DNA from: Bradyrhizobium archetypum | GTDB taxonomy: Bacteria > Pseudomonadota > Alphaproteobacteria > Rhizobiales > Xanthobacteraceae | Reading direction: 5' to 3' | NCBI RefSeq assembly: GCF_013114835.1 | Contig: NZ_JAAVLW010000004.1 | Location: 434,001-498,000, forward strand | Length of the DNA stretch: 64,000 bases | Shown: piece after piece, positions 54,699-63,653 of the stretch | Layout: the number at the start of each line of letters is the position of its first letter | How positions within the stretch are numbered: position 1 is the first letter of the stretch | The notes under the pieces: model-generated | Seen by the model: only the letters and a program-made list of their open reading frames with translations | What the model was told of the DNA's origin: nothing | Database searches by the model: none | Position numbers and translations under genes: made by a program

Positions 54699-56573
54699 TT
54701 ATCGCGCCAGCCTTTTCAGCCTGCTCTGTCGGTGTTGATTTAGAACAACGCCCAAGAGTTTTTCGAAAATCGGAGGCGCTGAGTCGAGGGCATCGATCGC
54801 GGCTTCTTGCGAAGTGCCGCCGAGTTCTATGACCAGGATGAAGGAGTCGATCAAATGGGAGATCGCTTTCACGTCTGCCATTGGCGTGAGCGAAGCAAGA
54901 TCGAGGATCACGTAGTCATAGAAATCCTGGACGGACTGCAGAAGTGTTTCCAACCCCGCCGAGGTAAGCTGGGTAAGTTGGCACATGGCAGCCGGACCTA
55001 ATACTCTCCCAGCCGTCGGATCACGATTAGCTACTGCTTTCACCGCCGGCAGGAAGCTCAAATTGGTGCTGGAATCGCGCCATATGACGTCCTTAACGGC
55101 GGCCTGACCTGTGATTACCTCAATCACACCAGCCTTCGCTGCCGGCGCGAATTGTGCGGTCATCCCAGCATTGCGCAGTTGGCAGTCGATCAGAAGGACC
55201 TTGCAGCCGCAGAGCGCCATCATTTCGCTCAGGTTTGCAGCAAACAGCGTCTTTCCCTCCTTGGGCCTTACCGACGTTATGCCAATGACTTTGTTCGGCC
55301 GGTGCAAACCGGCCACATCGGCCGCTATCTTCGAGGACCGAACTGTCTCAGCAAATTGGGAGAACGGTTCTCGGACAACGAAGCGGTGTTTTCTAGCAAA
55401 GGTCGGCATAGATCGGTCACCGCTCTCACCGTCTCGACGCCTATTTGGCAACCGATCTCGCGCGGGTCCGATCGTCGGCAAGACACCGAGACATTCGGTA
55501 CCGAGCTCCTTCTCGACCTGCTCCGATGAGCGAAAACTTTTATCGAGGTACTCTCGTCCAAAAGCAACGGCGAGACCGCCGATAAGGCCAAGGATAGTCG
55601 CAGCCCCGAGAACGAGAACGGGTTTGGGATCGTTCTTCACAAGCAGCGGCGATGCCTCGGAGACAATCCGGGCCTCGTTGGTCGGGAAAGATTGCTGGTT
55701 CGTGAACTCTGTTACCCGCTGGAGAAAAGTCTCGTAAAGCATTCGATGTGATTGTGCGGAGCTTTCCAGGTCCTTGAGAAGGACGCGTCGACCGCTGGAA
55801 AGATCGGCGAGCTGCTGTCCGCTTAAAAGGGGTGCATCTGCGCCAACAACATTGCTCTTGGCCTTGTACTCAGCGACGGCTCGTTCCGAATTTTGAGCCT
55901 GGGCTTTCAGCTTGTCGAGCCGATCTCGAAGCCATGCGTCTATGTCGTAAGAAAAACGGTATTTCGACGCGTTTTGATCGCTCAGATAGGCTTCGGTTAC
56001 AGCATTGCTGATCCGGGCGGCCTTGGTGGCGTCCAGCGACCGGTAATCGATCTGAATGACATAGGTCGAACCAATGCGTTTGATCGTGAGGTTTCTTTGG
56101 AATGCCGCGACGGCCCGGCCCTCCTGGTTGGGTTTCGTTCCCGAGCCAAAGATGGCACTCGAGATCTTGCCGAAGATCCCCACCAAGCCCCCTGTTCGCG
56201 AAATGAATTCCGGGTCGGACAGGAGATTCAGGTTCCTGACGACTGATCTCGCTATCGCCTCAGACCTGAGGACTTCCACTTGGCTGTCGATGTACGCCGA
56301 GTCCGCGGTCGGATTGGGATAACCGCGCTGTTGAAACTGTTCAGCATCTCGGACGTTGAACAGCAACAACGAGGAGGCGGTGTAGCGCTGCGATGTCGTT
56401 GCCACATAGATTCCGGCAACCGCGACGGCCAATGCCAAGATGCTCGCGATCACAGCCCATCTGCGTCGCAGGACACGAAGCACGCCGACGGGATCAATAT
56501 ACTGATCTTTAGAACTTGCTGTTCGAGCCTCACCTGCTGCAGGTGAGGGCTGCCAAGCAGCTTTTTTCAGCAT
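54699..56573 (-). CDS. Wzz/ExoP-like copolymerase with degenerate BY-kinase domain
   Basis: A 624-residue protein: Wzz domain with membrane helices near 38-58 and 325-345, a periplasmic coiled-coil region, then a cytosolic P-loop domain from ~430. Walker A is SVRPKEGKT, and Walker A' reads LLIDCQLRNA with Gln where an Asp is usual. Walker B is YDYVILDLAS. The C-terminus ends QHRQSRLKRLAR and has no tyrosine cluster, unlike BY-kinases. It likely sets chain length together with Wzy; autokinase activity is doubtful. Confidence 0.88.
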   Translation of the reverse strand: MLKKAAWQPSPAAGEARTASSKDQYIDPVGVLRVLRRRWAVIASILALAVAVAGIYVATTSQRYTASSLLLFNVRDAEQFQQRGYPNPTADSAYIDSQVEVLRSEAIARSVVRNLNLLSDPEFISRTGGLVGIFGKISSAIFGSGTKPNQEGRAVAAFQRNLTIKRIGSTYVIQIDYRSLDATKAARISNAVTEAYLSDQNASKYRFSYDIDAWLRDRLDKLKAQAQNSERAVAEYKAKSNVVGADAPLLSGQQLADLSSGRRVLLKDLESSAQSHRMLYETFLQRVTEFTNQQSFPTNEARIVSEASPLLVKNDPKPVLVLGAATILGLIGGLAVAFGREYLDKSFRSSEQVEKELGTECLGVLPTIGPARDRLPNRRRDGESGDRSMPTFARKHRFVVREPFSQFAETVRSSKIAADVAGLHRPNKVIGITSVRPKEGKTLFAANLSEMMALCGCKVLLIDCQLRNAGMTAQFAPAAKAGVIEVITGQAAVKDVIWRDSSTNLSFLPAVKAVANRDPTAGRVLGPAAMCQLTQLTSAGLETLLQSVQDFYDYVILDLASLTPMADVKAISHLIDSFILVIELGGTSQEAAIDALDSAPPIFEKLLGVVLNQHRQSRLKRLAR

Positions 56574-56683
56574 CTCCGCCCCTCCAGAAGGTAGCGAAAT
56601 GGCCTTTTCGAATGCCTGCTCCTAGCTTCACTCGATCAAGAAGCTAAGGAGCTGGTTGGAAGCAACAGTAGCGGTTGCGGTAC

Positions 56684-57967
56684 TCATTGCGCAGGCCCTG
56701 GGTTTTCCCCAGTTCGCAACGCCACCTCGACCACGTCCCCTGGCTGAAGCTCGGTATCTTCCTCAGCGATTAAGCGCTCCCGACCAGTAGGCCCGCTCCT
56801 AACGACGGCAATCTCCGGCTTTTCTCCGGACCCGCGTACGAACTGTGATCTGACCAGGGCCGTGTATTGAATCTTTTCTGCAACGCCTTGTAGCCTCGCT
56901 CTTATTTGATTGATCTTCACGCCAGCATCTTGGAGCTCGTTCAGTAGAGTGACCTTGCGCTGGTCATCGAGCCTTTCGAGCTGTCTTGCAGTATCCTGCC
57001 GTTGCCGCCGTTGAAACATCAGTTGCGCGGTTGTCTGCAGCTTGCGCGTCGAGGACAGCAAAAGGGCTCTACGAGCATCGGTCAGTCGCGGGGCCGTCAC
57101 TGCGCCTTTCCCCAGAAGCTCAGTGATCCTCTGCAGATCCTGGCTATCTTCCTTTACCCCTTGCTCCTCCTGCTGCAGCTGATCGGATAGCACTGCAATC
57201 TGCGTGTCGCTCTGCTTAATGGCACTTTGAAGAAATGCCTTCTCTCGATCATATTCGCGCTGGCGGCTCTTCAATTTTTCGTCCTCCAGATGTGCGATTT
57301 GCAAAAGTACCGATGGAGCTATCGGAGCTTCGCGGAGGACTAACTGATCCGGATTATCCGTGTTTCCTAGCTCGGTTCGTAGACGCCAGACATGTGCCTG
57401 CTCTTTAGCGAATTCGGTCCATAGGGACTCATATTCGCTCCGAAAGTCAGATGACTCGAGGAATGGGTTACTGCTCGTCCTAAATCTCATGATCTCGTAG
57501 CCGCCTGAAAGGGCGACGGCCTGGCGTACGGTCATACGAGGGCGATAGGTCTGCTCACCTGGTTTGGACACATCGCCATTTACGTATATTGGCCTATATT
57601 CGACGACACCTACGGTCACCTGATCAGGCTCTATGACCGCGACGCTCTCGCGTCCATCCGACGCCCTTTGCCGAAATACTTTGGTCGGAAGGATGGCTTG
57701 AATCTTCGCCCGAACCTCCGATGGAGATAGACCGGAAACCGCGAAGGATCCGAGCAGGGGGTACGAAATACTTCCATCGAGTTGGACCGGAACACGCTGC
57801 CGCAATTCCGGTACGCCTAAGACTGATATCTCGATGACGTCACCAACGTCGAGGCGATATTCAGCCATAGCGGGCATGGCAAAACAAACAAGGGAAGCAA
57901 AAATAAGCGCCGCACCCCGTTCTTTACGGAGCCATGCTGTGCAAACACGCGAACGCAAAGAATTCAT
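56684..57967 (-). CDS. Polysaccharide export protein (Wza/ExoF-like)
   Basis: A 427-residue protein. The signal peptide (1-35) ends FAMPAMAEYRLDVGD, so it lacks the lipobox Cys of classical Wza. The Poly_export domain (YRLDVGDVIEISVLGVPELR) and SLBB-type domain (VYVNGDVSKPGEQTYRPR region) are followed by a long coiled coil (~190-350) rich in Gln, Glu, Lys and Arg, as in rhizobial ExoF. It probably spans periplasm to outer membrane in export. Confidence 0.88.
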   Translation of the reverse strand: MNSLRSRVCTAWLRKERGAALIFASLVCFAMPAMAEYRLDVGDVIEISVLGVPELRQRVPVQLDGSISYPLLGSFAVSGLSPSEVRAKIQAILPTKVFRQRASDGRESVAVIEPDQVTVGVVEYRPIYVNGDVSKPGEQTYRPRMTVRQAVALSGGYEIMRFRTSSNPFLESSDFRSEYESLWTEFAKEQAHVWRLRTELGNTDNPDQLVLREAPIAPSVLLQIAHLEDEKLKSRQREYDREKAFLQSAIKQSDTQIAVLSDQLQQEEQGVKEDSQDLQRITELLGKGAVTAPRLTDARRALLLSSTRKLQTTAQLMFQRRQRQDTARQLERLDDQRKVTLLNELQDAGVKINQIRARLQGVAEKIQYTALVRSQFVRGSGEKPEIAVVRSGPTGRERLIAEEDTELQPGDVVEVALRTGENPGPAQ

Positions 57968-58273
57968 GGTACTTCCGCCATCGTAATAATGCAGGCAGAG
58001 GCATCATGATACGACTTGCGGGGCGCGCGTGCAACCAGCGTCCGCCAACATGGTCCTTTTGGAACCGAAGCCATCGAAGAAAATTGGTGTCACCGTTATT
58101 CTAGCCAAGTGCTGCGGTCGGCGTTCGGAGGGTGCGCGCCACAACCCACGGGCGACGAGACCCGCGACGCAGGTTGACGCTCTCTTGAGCACCGGAAGCG
58201 TTTGCTCGCCAAAGCGCAATCGCGCTCGGACGTCGCTTCGTTCAGTCCGAATCGATATCTCAAGGAGAAAAGT
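57968..58273. other. Intergenic region, Wza-type and flippase genes
   Basis: 306 bp upstream of the exporter gene. No ORF of coding character, no repeat of the families seen elsewhere; it presumably holds the exporter promoter. Confidence 0.45.
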
Positions 58274-59764
58274 CTAGCGCCGCTCGACGAACAGCGTTGA
58301 CGTCAGACTTGATATCAGAAAACGGGGATTCAAGAACGAACGGCCGTAAGCGAACGCTGCCCCGCAGGTCATGATGCCGGCGATCACCGCACCTGTAACC
58401 AGCAAGCGTGCAATTTGATTCCAATCTTGCGCGACGAAAACCCTCAGCACGAGTACCGCACCGACCGTAACCATCATCACAGCAAAACTCGGAAGCAAGG
58501 CCTTCGTGACATCGATCAGACGGATCGAGGTACCCTTTGTCGCGTACGCGAAGCTAGGAGGAAACAACAGGAGAGTTGCCGCGGCAAGTCCCACTGCGAC
58601 GCCCATTGCACCCCAGGGAAGACCAAGAACGATGCACACGAGGAGGACTGTCGTTCTGACCGCCTCCCAAACAAGAGAGCGGCGCGCTTGCCCCTGCGAA
58701 AGCAATAACCAATCGATGGTGGCGGTGCCCACCTGTAGCGCTCCAACCGGCCCGAGCACCCTTAGGATGTCAGCCGCTTTAATCCACTGCGGACCGGCGA
58801 CCAAATATACGACGTCATCGGCGCAGATCGCCAAACTGAACATTGGGGGGAGCGCTACAAACGTCACCATTCGAAGGAGCGTCGAATACCACCTTCTCAG
58901 TCGATCAGGGTCATCCCGGAGCCGGCTGAGAGCAGGGATCATGACGTAGCCGAGCGGCCATGCAGCGTGCACGAGCGGAAGATAAAACAGCCGGCTTGCC
59001 AACGCGTAGGCCCCCAGTTCGACGCTTCCAAAACGCCAGCCGACCAGAATGCTGTCGGTCTGCCGACCGGCCGAAGAAAGAAGAGTGAAGGCGAGATTAT
59101 GACCTCCATAGCGCAGTAGCGCCTTTGTCGTCTGATCCCATTTGGCGCGGCCTGGCAGCCAACCCGACGAAAGCCAAGCCAAAATGGAATAAATTAGAGG
59201 ATCAGCAAGGGCACGGACCGTCAGGGCCCAATAACCCGCGCCCATGAGCGCAAGAATGATGGCCGCAACCGACGAAACGGCCGACGCGATAATCTGAGCG
59301 CGCAACAGCACATCAAACTTCAACGCGCGGCGCAGCAATGCCAGCTGCACGGCGGTGAGCCCAGAAAAGACGAATACAAGACTCAAGACGGCCGCAACAT
59401 GCGTCACCCGAGGATCGTGATAGAACAAGCCAAACAATGGCGAGGCCACCAGAAATATGAGCGCGAAAGCAAGGCCAGTCGCCAAATTGATCTGGAATAC
59501 AGCCGAGGCGTGTCCCTCGGTCAACTGTTGCTCCTGAAGCACCGCAGTGCCCAGTCCTAGGTCGCTGAAAGTCATGGTCAGCCAGAGAAAGGATGTCGCC
59601 ATGACGAACACGCCGAATTCGGCAGGGGTGATCAATCGAGCCAGGACAATCAGGACGCCAAATTGAAGAAGAAGATCTACGGCGCGCCCAGCAAGGTTCG
59701 TAACGCTTGCTCGACGGGCATCCCGCTTCAACCCTTGGTTTGAGATTTGAAAAAGCCGATGCAT
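58274..59764 (-). CDS. Wzx-type lipopolysaccharide/oligosaccharide flippase
   Basis: A 496-residue MOP-superfamily membrane protein with about twelve to fourteen hydrophobic segments. The N-terminal VTNLAGRAVDLLLQFGVLIV LAR region, TPAEFGVFVMATSFLWL and GLGTAVLQEQQLTEGHASAV match the Wzx/RfbX-like polysaccharide_synt family. It should flip lipid-linked repeat units to the periplasm. It is divergent from the GT2 gene, with a 186-bp AT-richer region between. Confidence 0.93.
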   Translation of the reverse strand: MHRLFQISNQGLKRDARRASVTNLAGRAVDLLLQFGVLIVLARLITPAEFGVFVMATSFLWLTMTFSDLGLGTAVLQEQQLTEGHASAVFQINLATGLAFALIFLVASPLFGLFYHDPRVTHVAAVLSLVFVFSGLTAVQLALLRRALKFDVLLRAQIIASAVSSVAAIILALMGAGYWALTVRALADPLIYSILAWLSSGWLPGRAKWDQTTKALLRYGGHNLAFTLLSSAGRQTDSILVGWRFGSVELGAYALASRLFYLPLVHAAWPLGYVMIPALSRLRDDPDRLRRWYSTLLRMVTFVALPPMFSLAICADDVVYLVAGPQWIKAADILRVLGPVGALQVGTATIDWLLLSQGQARRSLVWEAVRTTVLLVCIVLGLPWGAMGVAVGLAAATLLLFPPSFAYATKGTSIRLIDVTKALLPSFAVMMVTVGAVLVLRVFVAQDWNQIARLLVTGAVIAGIMTCGAAFAYGRSFLNPRFLISSLTSTLFVERR

Positions 59765-59950
59765 CCGGACCTCGGCAGTCAGGGCATTCCACTTAGTTTA
59801 AAATGGAGCGGGCATGCAGTGAAGGCTGTTTTCCAGACAGGTTCGGCGCGTGACTTTGAAGATGCATCATATATGGTTGAGGTAGAGCTCACAATATAGA
59901 GGAGCTCACACGATCTACACGTCAGCATTGGGCACCGGAAGGGCCAGCTC

Positions 59951-60952
59951 ATGACCGCCGACACGTTTGCTGCTTTGGTCCCGCTCTACAACAAAGAACC
60001 TTATGTTGCGCGCGCGATCACTTCCATACTGGCACAGACCAGGCCAGTTGACGAAATCATCATCGTTGACGATGCCTCGACGGACGGCAGTATCGACCAG
60101 GTAACCGCGTTTCAAGATCCGAGACTGCGGCTGCTAAGACGAACCGATCCAAAGCAGAGAGGCCTTCCCGCGACTCGCAATCTCGGAATTCAATCTGCCA
60201 CATCACGCTGGATTGCGCTTCTCGACGCCGATGACAGCTGGCATGGAGACTACATCGAGGAAATCGAAAAGCTGCTGACCCAAGCAACCGATCGTACGGG
60301 GATGCTCTTCACGGGCTTTGAGAACATCTGGTCTGACGGCATCGTAACGCAGGACTCATACAGCGCATCCTGCGACGACCAGCGCTTCACTCATCTGAGC
60401 CTTGACCGGTTTGTTTCCGATTGGCTGCGAATCGGCGGTTGCCCCGTGATACCATCCGCCGTCGTTCTTCGCCGCGACATGCTGTTGGAAGCGGGTCTGT
60501 TCAAGGAGTGCTGTCGCCGTGGTGAAGACAAGGAGATGTGGCTGCGGCTATTGTCCATCTCCGATGCGCTCGCATCGCCGCGCGTCTGCAGCTCATATTA
60601 TCGAGCAATACCAGGCCAGATGCAGGATTCCGTTACTACCAACGCCCGCCACTGCGTGTGCGCCACTCTCGAGGACATGATAGCTCGAGCATCGGGAACA
60701 CGCCGCCGTTTGCTCAAGCGGCTCTTCAACATGGAAGTATTCGAATACGCCCGCGGAGTCCAACAGCGGGAGCGCGTATCGCCCGAAATTTATCGTGGCT
60801 TCTTTGTCTCGGTCGAACCGCAGCGTTACTTTGTTTTGCTTTTGCTCTCGTACGTGCCCGTGCCAATACAGAAACTCATTCGGCGGTTTGTGCTTTGGAC
60901 CAGCGGAGTGATCGGGCTTCCCAACCGAAGGATAGGAAGCCGGTTCCGTTAA
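59951..60952 (+). CDS. Glycosyltransferase, GT2 (GT-A) family
   Basis: A 333-residue GT-A enzyme. ALVPLYNKEPYVARAITSIL, IIVDDASTDGS and RWIALLDADDSWH (DXD-type motif) are GT2 hallmarks, with a C-terminal acid in RRGEDKEMWLRL. A hydrophobic patch near the C-terminus (FVLLLLSYVPVP) may attach it to the membrane. GGAAGGG lies upstream of ATG 59951. It starts a second, plus-strand unit with the FkbM gene. Confidence 0.92.
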   Translation: MTADTFAALVPLYNKEPYVARAITSILAQTRPVDEIIIVDDASTDGSIDQVTAFQDPRLRLLRRTDPKQRGLPATRNLGIQSATSRWIALLDADDSWHGDYIEEIEKLLTQATDRTGMLFTGFENIWSDGIVTQDSYSASCDDQRFTHLSLDRFVSDWLRIGGCPVIPSAVVLRRDMLLEAGLFKECCRRGEDKEMWLRLLSISDALASPRVCSSYYRAIPGQMQDSVTTNARHCVCATLEDMIARASGTRRRLLKRLFNMEVFEYARGVQQRERVSPEIYRGFFVSVEPQRYFVLLLLSYVPVPIQKLIRRFVLWTSGVIGLPNRRIGSRFR

Positions 60953-61011
60953 TCTACTGGCCGCTCGAATGTCCACGGGATGATGCGCGACTGCTTGGAG
61001 AGGCTGCACAC

Positions 61012-61842
61012 ATGGCCTATCAACCGGATCTGATTTTCGACATTGGACTGCATAGAGGCGAAGACACCGACTTCTATCTCAAGAAAGGTTTCCGGGTCGC
61101 CGCCTTCGAAGCGAACCCGGACCTCGTTGCCTACTGCAAGGCCCGTTTCCGGGATGCGATCGCAGAGGGACGGTTGCAAATAGTTGAGGGGGCTATCGCG
61201 CCTGAAATGGCCGGTGAGCGCCTCGCCTTCTACAAAAATCTGCAGAAATCCGTTTGGGGCACGATCGATGCAAGCTGGGCGGAGCGGAACGAAAAGATTG
61301 GAGCCAGATCGGTCAAAATCGAAGTCGCACGGGTAGATGTCGTTGAAGCCTTTCGGACCCTCGGAGTCCCTTTCTATTTGAAGGTGGACATCGAGGGCGC
61401 CGATCATCTGGTCTTGGACGGGCTGCACAGACTTAAGGATCGCCCGCGCTATATCTCGATCGAGGCGGAAGCGGTGGATCTCACGCGGCTCGTCGATCAA
61501 CTGCAGGCTCTGCGGGACCTCGGTTATCACGGCTTTCAGCCGGTTCAGCAGGCTCGCATACCGCGGACACAAATTGTGACCAAGACCCTCGGCGGCGACT
61601 CCCTCGATTACGTCTTCGGAGACAGTGCGTCTGGGCCGTTTGGCGATGACCTTCCGGGGGCTTGGTTGAGCTACGACCAATGCCTGGGAGAGTATCGGAG
61701 AATTTTTACACGTTACCGTCTTTTCGGCGATAACTCGATTCTGTCGCGCTTGCCAGGCGGGAAGGAGATCACCCGGCTGCTAGGATGGGTGCGCGGAAAG
61801 CCAATGGTTGGTTGGTACGATACACACGCCAAGCTGGAATAG
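61012..61842 (+). CDS. FkbM-family methyltransferase
   Basis: A 276-residue protein with the FkbM layout: LIFDIGLHRGEDTDFYLKKG (SAM motif I), VAAFEANPDLVAYCK (motif II) and YLKVDIEGADHLVLDGL, the characteristic KxDIEG motif. FkbM enzymes O-methylate sugars or polyketides. ATG 61012 follows GGAGAGG at 60997-61003; a longer frame from 60538 overlaps the GT2 gene out of frame and is not credible. It probably methylates a sugar of the polysaccharide. Confidence 0.9.
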   Translation: MAYQPDLIFDIGLHRGEDTDFYLKKGFRVAAFEANPDLVAYCKARFRDAIAEGRLQIVEGAIAPEMAGERLAFYKNLQKSVWGTIDASWAERNEKIGARSVKIEVARVDVVEAFRTLGVPFYLKVDIEGADHLVLDGLHRLKDRPRYISIEAEAVDLTRLVDQLQALRDLGYHGFQPVQQARIPRTQIVTKTLGGDSLDYVFGDSASGPFGDDLPGAWLSYDQCLGEYRRIFTRYRLFGDNSILSRLPGGKEITRLLGWVRGKPMVGWYDTHAKLE

Positions 61843-62702
61843 CCGCCCCGTAGAGTCTCGCCGCGTCTGGTGGTGCCACTAGCAAGGCCCGGCTCCAGCG
61901 ATGTAATTTGGAAACGGGCGCGGAGCGGCCTGAACTCCGTCTTACTGCGGTTCCAGCGCATCAGGGACCACGGCCCGTTGGCGCGTTCCTTCGATTGACG
62001 TTTACGACTTTTGCAGTATGGTCTTCCTGGGCAAGTGTTATCTTCCTAGGAAGATTCAATGCGCTGTTGCGTCAGCGGCGCGCTATGGGGCCAGCCTGCA
62101 ATACTTTACCTGCCGATGACGTGCCGCTTTTGGTAAATCATTTCGCGATCAAGCAGGAGGTGCCATCGCGCGGGCCGCCCAGTGTTCGTACCGTCCGACC
62201 CAGCGCTCGAGTCTCCAGACAACCCCGATGATGATCACAGGCGGTCCGATCTGAACGCCGGTGCTGATGTTGACCCTGTTGTCGGTGAATGAGCAGGGCC
62301 CGGCGTCAGCGCGGACGTAGACCGTGGACCGGCCGCTACGATCATATCGTTGAGCTGCCAGATGGATGCGGCGTTCTCCCGGCGATCGCCGTTCGCGTCG
62401 GCTACCGCCTGCCGACGCTGACATGATATACTGAATATACTGAGCATGCCGTCCGGGTGGTGGTTGGTTTAGCGATACCCCTGCGAGAAGCAGCTCTCGC
62501 GGGTCGCCAACCGGGGACAGATGCGCAAGTAGCAGAGCCCAACGGTTTAGGATCATCACGATGACTCAAATGCGCGTGCCGACCGCAGCAAGATCATCGC
62601 TCGCCGGGAATCCCGTCGCGACGTCGGCTCCTCGGTGAGAACGAGCTGCAATCGGAGAGATGGGGTCAAGGTGCGCACCAATCCCTTTTGAACGAGGATA
62701 GA
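61843..62702. other. 860-bp intergenic region, repeat-like segments
   Basis: No gene is supported. A 136-codon minus-strand frame (62149-62559) has no recognisable domain. The segment 61951-61975 (GGTTCCAGCGCATCAGGGAC) recurs with changes at 63823 on the other side of the methyltransferase-like gene. Confidence 0.5.
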
Positions 62703-63653
62703 ATGACAATCAAACCACGCTCACTCGTGATTGGCGCTGCGACGTACGTTCCTGGGCTGCGAAACCTTACCGGGAGAAGAACGGGCGGCACGGTGTCCGC
62801 GAGGTATTGCTACTCTGTCTGGCTGCGCCACCTATGCATGCTGCACCGGCACGGTCTGCCGACGACTTTCACGACGGTGGTCGAGCTTGGTCCAGGCGAC
62901 TCGCTCGGAGTCGGCTTGGCCGCGCTCCTGACCGGGGCAAAACGCTATATTGCGCTCGATGCCGTGCACTACGCTGATAGTGAACGCAACATTCGAATTC
63001 TGGAAGATTTGGCAGCACTGTTTCGGGATCGTGCGGCGATACCGGATCCGACGGAATTTCCTCACTTGCAGCCACCATTGCCATCATACGCCTTTCCAGG
63101 CGAATTTCTTACATCCGCGCGCCTGGAGGCCGAGCTCAGGCCTGCTCGCATCGACCTGATCCGGGCCGCCCTGGCCAATCCAGAAGCAAGTTCTCGTAAC
63201 AACGGGCCGGTTTGTTACAACGCCCCCTGGACGGCGGGCATGGTTGAGGATGCGACAGTCGATCTCGTAATCTCGCAGGGTGTTCTCCAGTTCGTTCACA
63301 ATCTCCCCGACATGTACAACCTGATGGCGAACTGGCTGAGACCAGGCGGGATCATGTCCCATGAGATCGCCTTTCAGTCGATCGGGATCACGACGGAATG
63401 GAACGGCCAGTGGTCATGCTCGGAGGCAATTTGGAGGCTGGCCGCGGGTCGTCGGAGGCATGTGACCAATCGCGAACCGCATTCAACCCACATCGCACTC
63501 ATGCAAGAGGCTGGATGTCAGGTCGTGACCGATGAGCGCATTGTGCGAGATTCGGGTGTTCGTCGAGAGAACCTCGCGCCCCGCTTTCGCCATTTGACCG
63601 ACCAGGATCTCGTGACGAGCAGCGCCCTTATACAGGCTGTGAAGTTGCCTTGA
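62703..63653 (+). CDS. SAM-methyltransferase-like protein, paralogue B
   Basis: A 316-residue paralogue of the protein at 52227-53177, same length. Shared blocks are VPGLRNLTGR, TGGTVSARYCYSVWLRHL, VELGPGDSLGVGLAALL, ITTEWNGQWSCSEAIWRLAA, and the C-terminal DLVTSSALIQAVK. GAGG at 62694-62697 precedes ATG 62703; an in-frame ATG-like start at 62688 is less likely. It has its own flanking repeat-like DNA, so it may have been acquired or duplicated as a unit. Function unknown beyond probable SAM binding. Confidence 0.72.
   Translation: MTIKPRSLVIGAATYVPGLRNLTGRRTGGTVSARYCYSVWLRHLCMLHRHGLPTTFTTVVELGPGDSLGVGLAALLTGAKRYIALDAVHYADSERNIRILEDLAALFRDRAAIPDPTEFPHLQPPLPSYAFPGEFLTSARLEAELRPARIDLIRAALANPEASSRNNGPVCYNAPWTAGMVEDATVDLVISQGVLQFVHNLPDMYNLMANWLRPGGIMSHEIAFQSIGITTEWNGQWSCSEAIWRLAAGRRRHVTNREPHSTHIALMQEAGCQVVTDERIVRDSGVRRENLAPRFRHLTDQDLVTSSALIQAVKLP

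Noticed and set aside
62149..62559. Minus-strand 136-codon frame between FkbM and copy B
   Set aside because: No recognised domain, no ribosome binding site, and the surroundings are repeat-like. It could be a remnant, but I cannot support a gene.
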